From: Pseudo-nitzschia pungens
Taxonomy: Eukaryota; Bacillariophyta; Bacillariophyceae; Bacillariales; Bacillariaceae
DNA length: 64,000 bases
NCBI GenBank assembly: GCA_037355855.1
Contig: CM074764.1
Span: 1,922,001-1,986,000, forward strand
Direction of reading: 5' to 3'
Shown here piece by piece: positions 55,759 through 64,000 of the stretch; position 1 is the stretch's first letter; each line of letters begins with the position of its first letter. The position numbers and the translations under genes were made by a program. The notes under the pieces were generated by a model. That model was not told the origin of the DNA, searched no databases, and worked only from the letters and a program-made list of their open reading frames with translations.

Positions 55759-55827
55759 GAGCGATTCCCGAAACTAATATGCACATGTAATATTACATTA
55801 TTCGTGACGTGGCACACATATTATTAT
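55759..55827 (+). mobile_element. Solo end of the GAGTGATTCCCGAAAC MITE
   Basis: 69 bp matching 45106-45174 with one mismatch in the terminus (GAGCGATTCCCG). No second end is found. Just beyond it GTGACGTGGCACAC and GTGTCATGTCAC form an imperfect hairpin. Confidence 0.7.
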
Positions 55828-55850
55828 GTGTCATGTCACACAGATATACC

Positions 55851-56517
55851 AGACGATCAACATTTTCTTAATCCTAAACTACATGACTGTATATACGTTA
55901 ATAAAAAATAGTACTACTAGTAAATTACTTCGTATTACAATCAATCCCCGAAAAGGACGTTACGGACATTCAGAACTCCACACGCTTACCGGAGGCGCCA
56001 ATTAAGGATAAGGATAAAAAGATCAGCGAGCCGATGGATCGCCGATTTAGAGGCTGCTGCTGGAACTGTAGCAAATAGACTAATCGATAGAGCTCACTAT
56101 TTGCATATCACTACTATTCTAATCACTAGTAGACCCGGGGTATGGCAGTATAAAAAGATTGTAGACTCATTCATTCTACGCCATTGAGAACTCTTTGGTG
56201 TCAGGGATCATTGGCGAAATATTGTTCTACGTGCACTCCAGTAGGATGCTACGTATGTAGGGATTAATTGCAATGCAATCCATTCCCATCCTCCGGTAGT
56301 TTTGTATTGTATTGTATTGTTTTGTATTGTATTTGATTGTATTGTATTTGATTGTATTGCATTGTATTGTATTGTTTGTTTTGAACTGTTTGTTTTGTAC
56401 TGTTTGTTTTGTACTATTTGTTTCGTTTTGTTTCGTTTTGTTTCGTTTTGTTTCGTTATGTTACGTTGATCGTTACATCCATCCATCCATCCATCAATCG
56501 CCGTATCAATCGCCGTA
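55851..56517. other. Intergenic, with ATTGT and GTTTC microsatellites
   Basis: No gene is supported at 55851-56290. From 56303 to 56465 simple repeats follow: (ATTGT)n, TTGTTTTG-type and (TTTCG TTTTG)n, then CATC repeats at 56475-56495. This lies just 3' of the hydrolase gene. Confidence 0.6.
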
Positions 56518-58191
56518 TCAATCGCCGTCTCCATTGCCGTCTCCATCGCCGTATCCATCGCCACAAAATTCGACAATCCGATCGATCAGCTCGCGCCGAA
56601 GGTTTGTCGGGGACCGTTCGGGTGCCAGACCGTCCCGGACAAATTCCATCAGTGCGGGATTAGGACCGGAGCACAATCCGCCAAAGTGGTTTCCTCCCTC
56701 GACGGCAACCGCGGAAAGATTCGGCAGAAAGGGCCGCAGCGTGGTTTCCACCCTGCGCGCCATTGCATCGCCATTGCCATTGCCATTGCCATTGCCATTG
56801 CCATTGCCATTGCCATTGCCATTGCCATTGCCATTGCCATTGCCATTGCCATTGCCATTGCCATTGCCATTGCCATTGCCATTGCCATTGCCATTGCTAT
56901 TGGCAATGCCAATGCAACCGCTGTCGTCCCGGACCTCCGTGTCGCGGCTTCCCACCAGTGCCAGGCAGGGCAAGCCACAGATTGAGAGGGAATCATCGTC
57001 GCGCTTGCTGCTGGGTGTTGTCGAGTAGCATCGGGCTTCCGCGGCTCTGGAGACGGCAAAGGGCAACCAGCACCGCCAGACGGGTTCCACCAGGACCACG
57101 TTCTCGAGTTCCATTTCGAGTTCAATGGTGTCGTTCAATTCGTGATCGTGATCGTGATTTTTGTCGCTCGCAGAATGCGTGGTTGCAGGTGTTGTTGCAG
57201 GTGTTGTTGTGTCCACGAACCAAGAATTCCCCAATAGCTTGAGGACGATTGCGGCCCCCATTGAAAAAGAAACCAGCGTTACGCGGACCTTCTTTTTCTT
57301 CCCGGATGCTGCTGCTGCTGCTACCGAATTCGAATCCGAGTTCGAGTTCGGGTTCCAATCTTGTGCCGCCGCGAGGTGGACGCCTGCGTGGTCTCGGATG
57401 GCGATTCCGACCGCCGACGACACCGGTCCGAGTCCAAAGAGATCGCGGGGCTCCCTTCTCCAGTGGCGGTACTCGGTGTGGTAGTCCACCAGCAGCACGT
57501 CCCGATTCATTGCTGCCGCCAGATCTCGGCAAAAGTCGAGATACAGCTCGGCCGGTTCGGGGATCGAAAGATCATTGCCATTGCCGTTGCCATTGCGGCC
57601 TCCGTTCACATCCGTCTCCAAGCGCCCGTGCACAAAGGCCACAAAGGAGTCGGAGTTGGTAGAGAACGGGGCGGAAAAAACCACGTTCTTGACGGGCATA
57701 CCGTAGGCTACGCATCCGAATCCGAATCCAAATCCAAATCCAAATCCGTCTCCGTATCCGGAGCCCGCTGTCGTTCTCATTGTCGCTGTCGTTTTTGTCA
57801 ATCTTGTCGTTGTCGTTGTCGTTGTTGCCACGACCAGCAGGGCCGTAACCGCCCGGGAAAGAACCCCGGAGAGGTTTGTTGACGTCGTTGTCAAGGACCA
57901 CGAGAAGCCGCTTCTCATTCGCTTTCTCCCACCTGCTACTGCTACGGACCCCAACCAACAAGAACGCCTCCTCCCACCGATGTGCAAGTGCGAATCATTG
58001 CGCTGCTGCATCGCCTGTTCGTTCGCCGGCATCGTCTGCTCCGGAACATTGCGATGGAAGCAAAGGAGGTTCCGTGTTCTATTGGGAGGTGACGCGGTGC
58101 GATTTTCGATGGGATTTTGGACGGGATTTGGGACAGATTTGGGATGGGATCCGATGATGGATTCGGTGCCACGAAACGACGTGTCTTCCAT
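56518..58191 (-). CDS. Alpha/beta-hydrolase-like protein with Gly-Asn repeat
   Basis: A 557-residue host protein if started at the ATG at 58191 (MEDTSFRGTES). An ATG at 58293 adds 34 residues encoded by GTAC-rich spacer and is less likely. The first 150 residues are low complexity with a hydrophobic stretch (VTALLVVATTTT), possibly a targeting region. The catalytic core shows the order of the fold: MNRDVLLVDYHTEYRH; nucleophile elbow VTLVSFSMGAAIVLKLLG; acid region LPCLALVGSRDTEV; histidine region VAVEGGNHFGGL. The first Gly of GXSXG is Ser here. A (GN)n tract, from the hexamer array 56767-56898, sits between the acid and His elements, and a GDGN tract ends the protein. The substrate cannot be told. 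Confidence 0.7.
   Translation of the reverse strand: MEDTSFRGTESIIGSHPKSVPNPVQNPIENRTASPPNRTRNLLCFHRNVPEQTMPANEQAMQQRNDSHLHIGGRRRSCWLGSVAVAGGRKRMRSGFSWSLTTTSTNLSGVLSRAVTALLVVATTTTTTTRLTKTTATMRTTAGSGYGDGFGFGFGFGFGCVAYGMPVKNVVFSAPFSTNSDSFVAFVHGRLETDVNGGRNGNGNGNDLSIPEPAELYLDFCRDLAAAMNRDVLLVDYHTEYRHWRREPRDLFGLGPVSSAVGIAIRDHAGVHLAAAQDWNPNSNSDSNSVAAAAASGKKKKVRVTLVSFSMGAAIVLKLLGNSWFVDTTTPATTPATTHSASDKNHDHDHELNDTIELEMELENVVLVEPVWRCWLPFAVSRAAEARCYSTTPSSKRDDDSLSICGLPCLALVGSRDTEVRDDSGCIGIANSNGNGNGNGNGNGNGNGNGNGNGNGNGNGNGNGNGNGNGNGNGDAMARRVETTLRPFLPNLSAVAVEGGNHFGGLCSGPNPALMEFVRDGLAPERSPTNLRRELIDRIVEFCGDGYGDGDGNGDGD
56767..56898. repeat. (GCCATT)n hexanucleotide microsatellite in the hydrolase gene
   Basis: About 22 uninterrupted GCCATT units. 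On the gene strand each codes Gly-Asn, and length changes keep the frame. Confidence 0.95.
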
Positions 58192-58330
58192 GTCAACGGG
58201 TATGTACTCGTACGTACTTGTATGATGCGTACGTACGTACCTTGTGTTCGTAATTTTTTGAAATATATTTTGGCGCACCCAACAGAGTTGCATATTACGA
58301 AGGAAGATTCCGTAATTGAGCCTTACAGTA

Positions 58331-59003
58331 CCCGTGAAAAACTAAAATGAATCACGTCGGAGTGACAGATTGTTGCCTCACTATCTGACCAAATACCTCC
58401 TCCCAGTAACGGAAACCTCCTCAACGAAAGTTACAACCTATTCGTAAACACTATAAACCGACTGTTTGCAACAACTCCTGTTGAAATCAGTGACTTACAT
58501 CCATAGCTTTGGCCCCCTGTAGTTAGTGGTTTTTTCGAAAAATTGCCAAAAATTGATCCATCATGGTTAATGTAGACACTGGTACATTTTCTACACGCGA
58601 CCATACAATCGAGTGACAGCATCTTGACGTCTGAAAATTGTTGTTCTTTGTATGTATGTACCATACGGTATAAATCATAATAATAATATTATCATGTTCT
58701 TTCGACTGCGCGCAAGCTGGGAAACCATGCACGCAAGCCGAAAAACTATGCCGGCTCGATGCTGTCACTCGAAAACACACAATTTTCGGCCCAATTTCTG
58801 TATTCGAGAGCTTACTAAGGGAAGAATAAGCAAGGTTGTTTAAAAGTGAATATAGAGCATTGTAGAGTAGAGTGTTAGCTAACAGAGGATGTCTTTACTT
58901 TGAACAGAGGTGGTGTATGCAAGGAGATATTCCAAAAAGCAAAGATGCTGTCACTCGACATGATTCATTATGGTAAACGTGATTCATTATAGTTTTTCAC
59001 GGG
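58331..59003. mobile_element. MITE with CCCGTGAAAAACTA termini, TA-flanked
   Basis: 673 bp with 27-bp terminal inverted repeats (CCCGTGAAAAACTAAAATGA…, one mismatch) and TA at 58329-58330 and 59004-59005, as in Tc1/mariner derivatives. Near the ends and inside, GAGTGACAG / CTGTCACTC recurs several times in both orientations. No transposase. Confidence 0.7.
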
Positions 59004-59005
59004 TA

Positions 59006-60340
59006 CGTGAACCGTAGTACTTCGTATTTTTTTTATTTCAATCATCAAAATGGATGGGGCCCGTTTTGGAATTTGGATTATCGTTAGAAAAGACAAAAAG
59101 TCTACTTAGTGTTATTTTTTACTATTTTCCTGTGCATGTGTCTATTTTTTTTTTGCCGTACCTTTCAACTTAGGAAAGACATGCCCCAAAGAATCTTATG
59201 TAAGGTTACTTACCGAATGAAGAGCTATAATCGTAACGACCTACAACAACTATTATCACCTCTACTCATACACGTACAAGTACTTCGTATTATTTCTCTT
59301 TTTTTGGGATTATATATTTTTGTTCTTACTACACGTACACGTACCCACCAATTTCAGTTTGTTTAACAAACTCTCAAACAACCCACGCAACCGAGTATAA
59401 TAAGTAATTAGGGTTTGGAAACCTGGAGAACCTTCGAGAAGGAAACGGGTAGCCCTATGTGATGATCATTGGTGGTTTACTAGTATTAATATAATTATTA
59501 TTTTTTGAGAATATTGGGGCACGTTTCATATTACGATCAATTCGCCGCATATGGCATCCAAGAAGTGTCAAGAGCCAAAAACGCGTGTCTCGGCGTTCTT
59601 TATCAGATCGAACAAAAGAATGCATGCCGAATCAAAACACTCTCAACAACAAAAACATCAACCTACTTTACTTGCATCGACGAAAGAAATTCACACGCAA
59701 ATAGTGCTCGAGCCGTTTTGTGGTTCCATGATCCACGTTGAGAGAGAAAATTGACCATAACAACCCTCTAAATACAGTATAACCGTGCGCTACAACTGAA
59801 ATACATTGATTGAATACCGTTCACCTGCGAAGTTCAACGCGGAACGAGAGCGAAAAACGCAACCGAGCACAGCGCCGTTCCCACTCTTGTCCGAGTGAGA
59901 GAAAAAGAGAACATTTAATTATGGTAATACCACCAGCGCTCGCGGACTATTTCATCGGCACGCCCTAGAAGAATCCACTCGGGGTCGAAGCCACTCGCGA
60001 TCGGACAATTTCACGGAAGATCTCGATCGAAAAGGCGAGAGGGATAATTTGTTTTGATTGAATACAAGTATACTATCCCGACACAACACAAAGAAGCGAC
60101 ACAAAGCGACACATCACACAACAAACATCCACGAGTATCGCACGACGTCTCGGCTTTCAGACAGCAGCATTTGCACGGATCGAATCACATCGCGTTGCAT
60201 TGCCGAACCATTGATTGATACCATTCCGAAACATTCCACAATACTACCACACAAAATATACCTTGCTGCCTATCCCAAATTCCTATAGTTCGGACTAAAC
60301 AGGAAAGCACAACACAAGACAAGACAAGACCAGACAGCAC
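59006..60340. other. Intergenic stretch, no supported gene
   Basis: AT-rich with short open frames only (for example 59505-59741 plus strand, 78 codons, no recognised motif). It may contain the promoter and 5' UTR of the gene beginning at 60341; CAAAGCGACACA repeats occur at 60090-60110. Confidence 0.5.
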
Positions 60341-60874
60341 ATGCATCAAACAAACATGGGAAGCCAACCAGCCACAACCAGCATCGATCGTCCAAATCGC
60401 AAACGAGACGATCCCGACACCAACCCTTTTTCGGCCAAAACAGAGGATTTGGATTTGGATTTGAATGGAAGGGCCAACCAGCTCGCGTCCGAGAACGGAC
60501 CGCTGCTGCAGCAGCAGCAGCAGAAGTTACAACAACAACAACAACAACAACAACAGCAACCATCTCCCAAGCAATGGAACTTTACAGTGACCTATGTAAG
60601 AGCGAAATGAGTCTCTGCCTTCTCGTGTGTTTTGTGTGTCAACTACACGTAGCGATCCACGATACAAATGGTCGGTCTCACACACGCTTGTTCTTTCTGT
60701 GTTCTGCTCTGCTCTGTCCTCGATTGCGGTTTGGGTCTCGTTCGGTTCTGTTCTGTTCTGTTCTGTTCTGTTCTGTTCTGTTCTGTTCTGTTCTGTTCTG
60801 TTCTGTTCTGTTTCGCTGTTCAAATCTACCGCTTTCCCCACTGCGCACACCACCAACACCAACAACACCAACAC

Positions 60875-60921
<47 letters not shown>

Positions 60922-61573
60922 CAGAGCCACCTCTGCGACGGCGGGATGCAAGAAATGAGCACCGCCGTGGCGGGGGTCCGGGATGTCTTTCCGGACGCTT
61001 CCATACGGACCCACCGCCGGACCCCCCTGGAAGACCAGGAAGTCCTTTCGGAACGGGGAAAGCGCTCCCTCCGTCATCGTGTCCCTCCACCAGCACCAGC
61101 ACCAAATCCGGCACCGGCACGGGAACCAGCACCGGCAGAAACACCACTGCGAGGACAACGGTGCGTGTGATAGCAGCAACAAAAAACCCGGGGTCTGGGT
61201 GCTGTGGTCGGCCAACCAGCGACATCTCTACCTCAAAAACCCCAAGAAGCGACGAAAATCCGTCAAGCACCTGCGAAAGACCCTCCTAGCGGCGTGGAAC
61301 AACATCAACAACATCAACAACAACATCAACAACATCAACAACAATATTTCGTCGTCGTCCTTTTCCTCTTCGTCGTCCTCGCTGTCCTCGTCGTTCGCGA
61401 CCGAGACCGAGACCGCAACCGCAACCGCAACCCCACCGGAGGATGACGGAGATCCTACCGGTTCCAGTAGCACCCGCCCGAACGTGGTTCCCGGTACCCG
61501 CCCAAACGCTGCACTCGTTGTCACCCCGATGGCGAGCGGGAACCCAACCCGAGAGAGAGAGCAAGCATTTTGA
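60341..61573 (+). CDS. Probable spliced host gene, unknown protein
   Basis: Exon 1 is likely 60341-60595: MHQTNMGSQPATTS … polyQ … KQWNFTVTY, followed exactly by GTAAGAG, a good donor. The candidate acceptor is ACACAAAACAG ending near 60931, giving an intron of about 335 bp filled by TTCTG and CA repeats. After it one frame reads CDGGMQEMSTAVAGVRDVFPDAS; another (from about 61160 to 61573) reads GVWVLWSANQRHLYLKNPKK then a basic helix, NIN and Ser runs, stop at 61573. These frames differ, so a second small intron or another acceptor is needed. The pattern beta-strand FTVTY, then Cys, helix, VFP weakly recalls Rdx/SelW-type redox folds, but no CXXC was seen. Confidence 0.4.
60742..60811. repeat. 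(TTCTG)n microsatellite
   Basis: About 13 copies of TTCTG, within the presumed intron. A (CA)n run follows at 60878-60919. Confidence 0.95.
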
Positions 61574-62718
61574 TGACGGAGAAGAATGAGCCGTTGCCAT
61601 CGTGGTGGACCCAACCCAACCCGATCCAACCCAACCCAAGCCAACCGAACCCCACCCAACCCGATCCCCAGCGCGAATCCCTGCCGGTCGAAAAGGAGGA
61701 GGGCAGGGATGGGGAGAGGGAGGGAATTCGCTGCATCGTCATTATCATCATCACCGTCACCAACATCACTCATCATTCATCACTCATCACTCATCGCACC
61801 CGTTTCTCAATCGGCAAAACGCAACAGCAGCGCGGCGTAGCAAGCGCACCATCGAAGCCACGACGATCGACTACAGCACTACTGTATATATATTATGTAC
61901 TCTACTAGTACGTGCCTTCGAAGCCAAGCCAAGCCAAGCCAAGCCAAGCCAGCCGGATGCACGAAGCAAGCCAGCAGCACGTAAGAAGCAAGAACCGCCC
62001 GACTGCGTTTATTCTATTCTGACAGCTGAAGAAAGGATGAGGGAGGGTCAGAAAAAGATAGGTGAGGAAAGGCGATCCCGTCATTCACTCCGAGGATGTG
62101 TGAATGATGGACAACAACAAATGTGGCCGGAGTTCTACTTCGAACAAGAAGAATTACTAGTATGATAACCTGTAAAATAAATCCAATCATACTAGTACTA
62201 CTACTGCTACTAGTAATAGTGATAGTAATAGTAATAGTATTTTTTCTTACTGCAACAACGCCATGGTTTAGTGTGAAAAGTTGCAGTCAATTCTTTTTTG
62301 CTGCTGCTACTGGTGCTGCTGCTGCTGCTGCTGCTACTACTACTGCATGTAGTACCAAATTGTCACAGCAACAAAGCAACAAAAACAGGTCATGCTGGCC
62401 AAAGCAGAGGCAAGATGGTTGGAATGGCCTCAAACAAAACAATAAGAAGAAGCAAGAAATCAGATTCTAGTACTACTACTACTAGTAGTACCACTAGTAG
62501 TAGTAGTAGTACCAGTAGGACTTTGGGAGAATATAAAAGTCAAAATCTAGTGCTAGTAACCTTACTGTGAATTGTCGAAGCTGAAGAAACAGTAATGAAG
62601 GGGATGGACCAGCACACCATGCAATGTGAAAGAGCTTTGGGTCACCACAAGCTTGTACTAGTAGTAATGCGTAATTACTACTTCGGGTACTTCGTACTGT
62701 AATTGTTAGTAGTAACCC
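61574..62718. other. Intergenic with AACCC, AAGCC and CTG/TAC microsatellites
   Basis: Simple repeats at 61605-61670 (CCCAACCCAAC type), 61916-61948 (AAGCC)n, 62190-62240 (AGTAATAGT type), 62299-62340 (GCTGCT/ACTACT) and 62470-62515 (TACTAC/TAGTAG). No gene is supported. Confidence 0.6.
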
Positions 62719-62720
62719 TA

Positions 62721-63010
62721 AAAATGAGGTTTTGAATGAGTCTAAAGTCATCTATTACTGATACAAGGTTGTAGGCCTTTTTTTGGCTTTTTTCGCGAAA
62801 GATACCTGTCTTAGGTATGAAACATATGATTACTTTACGGCCTTTTTGGGTGCATGACTGGCGAATTTTGGTGCATGACTGGCAAATTTCGGTGCATGAC
62901 TGGAGAAGTGGGGTGCATGACTGACACTTTGTAGCACGTCTGAAGAAAAAAATGGCCTACAACCTTGTATCAGTAATAGATGACTTTAGACTCATTCAAA
63001 ACCTCATTTT
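62721..63010. mobile_element. Foldback MITE with perfect 57-bp TIRs, TA-flanked
   Basis: 290 bp. The left arm 62721-62777 and right arm 62954-63010 are exact reverse complements (AAAATGAGGTTTTGAATGAG… ends). TA flanks both sides (62719-62720, 63011-63012). The interior has four tandem units of about 22 bp, GGTGCATGACTGGCGAATTT type (62849-62925). Perfect arms point to recent insertion. No coding capacity. Confidence 0.85.
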
Positions 63011-63012
63011 TA

Positions 63013-64000
63013 TTGAATATTCTTGTTTAAAAGAGTTTAAACCATAATGCAGATATTTTAAATATAGATTAGGATTGATTTTTGATGGAGTTATTACTAT
63101 CTGAAGTTAAGGTATTTTAACTAGTGTTTGTTAGTTAAAAATAAATATAGGAAAGAAAAATGAGGACAGTTTTTGTTATTTGTGCACGCATGGGTAATTT
63201 TTTTTTTCTGATTTGAAAGGTTTACTGCATTTCCTTGTAATCCTCGTAACACCATAATTATTTTTTCAGTTTTTTTAAAATTGGGGAAAAAAGGGAGAAA
63301 ACAATTTTTTTCTACCTGATTCCCACTCTAAATTGTACAGTAACCTTACACAAATAATGAGATCGGACTTCCAAAAAATCAATCATTGTTTGTCCCGTTT
63401 GCAGATCGGATCACCATCGTTGTCGGATGCCTTGTAAACCTTAATCTTACCGTACCGGTAGAGTGCTCGGTGCCGTGAATTTTAAGTCGGGGGTGAAGGG
63501 AATTTATTTAAATTTCAAAGGAACTAAAATGGTAATGTACGGTACGTCAGAGTCAATTAGAAAAATAAATCCACTAAAAATCGAATTGTAGATCCACCCC
63601 CCAACCCCTCAAGCCCCCGGATAAAAATTCAGTTGACTCGACCGACTGTTCGGCCCTTTCTTTGTACGACAGCCAACCATGGAACGAAACTACAAGTACG
63701 AGTACAAAACCTTACTCGTACCGGTACCGGTAGGTTACTCTGTCGAAGCAAAACCTACCGGATCGAAAAAATAATAATAATTCTACCGTGATGGTGAGCT
63801 ACCAGTAGGAGCTTGTACGTGTAAGGCTACCGTATTTTCCTTCGTAATTTTCCTGCCTCATCTCCCCATCACAAGATCAATCAACAAGACGACAACGAGG
63901 AGGATCGCATTCCATCCCATCCCATCCCATCCCGTCCCACAGTACTTATCGTTCCCTTTGTATTTTACCGGGACCAGAACCTCCTTTTTGCAACGCTCCC
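63013..64000. other. AT-rich intergenic end of window
   Basis: No open frame of note. CCATC pentamer repeats lie at 63910-63935. TACCGGTA palindromes are found around 63450, 63715 and 63735. A gene may begin beyond the right edge. Confidence 0.5.

Noticed and set aside
56763..57242. Plus-strand frames with long His-Cys or Ile-Ala runs
   Set aside because: Shadows of the GCCATT microsatellite opposite the hydrolase gene.
60950..60965. Possible selenocysteine motif (Cys-Lys-Lys-TGA) in one frame
   Set aside because: The frame before it is intronic CA repeat, no second supporting element was found, and the alternative frame reads through without a stop.
60527..61270. Minus-strand 247-codon frame
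   Set aside because: Crosses the TTCTG, CA and CAA repeats and lies opposite more plausible plus-strand exons; no motif.

Overview
The window looks like repeat-rich nuclear DNA of a diatom or a close stramenopile. The evidence is the mix of Ty1/Copia elements resembling diatom CoDi types, Ty3/Gypsy elements, GTAC/TACCGGTA-rich spacers, and a few host genes packed with microsatellites at the right end. This assignment is inference; no rRNA or marker gene is present.

Positions 1-55.8 kb are almost entirely mobile and satellite DNA. The order of events can be read from target-site duplications (TSDs). The oldest layer (Z) is a worn minus-strand relative of a gag-only LTR family, left at 1531-2009 and 43756-44110. 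Two Copia elements entered Z head to head. A (minus, 2015-13965, TSD AAGAC) has lost its pol. B (plus, 14044-43750, TSD TGAGC) is decayed. B then received C (17239-21287, TSD CAAGG, LTR element coding only a Gag-like protein), D (minus Copia, 21936-33999, TSD AATCG), F (Gypsy, 36239-41846, TSD AATGC, inside B's 3' LTR) and G (truncated C-family piece, 41948-43698). D in turn received E (Gypsy, 22607-28195, TSD TTCTT). A received H (C-family fragment, 2395-3375) and an ATCGATCGTA satellite. The LTR pairs of C, D, E and F look identical by eye, so these insertions are young.

The most unusual component is a 5.6-6.8 kb element with terminal inverted repeats starting CGTCCGAAAACTG, a 2-bp TSD, and no recognisable transposase. 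There are two complete copies (7830-13385 and 48500-55279) and one partial inverted copy running off the left edge (1-1530). Each complete copy carries a 181-bp satellite, a Pol III B-box-like site, a spacer of GTAC palindromes and a CTG-rich 37-40 bp satellite. Empty target sites within the window confirm the ends of the 48500-55279 copy.

From 43.8 to 48.5 kb there are degenerate repeats, a MITE and a roughly 100-bp satellite. From 55.8 kb on the DNA looks like host sequence: an alpha/beta-hydrolase-like gene on the minus strand (56518-58191), a probable spliced gene on the plus strand (about 60341-61573), two TA-flanked MITEs and many microsatellites.

Functionally, E and F look like potentially autonomous Gypsy elements whose gag and pol share one frame separated by a single TGA. 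The gag-only C family has the same apparent tRNA-Asn-derived primer site as Copia element D, which suggests it may be mobilised in trans.
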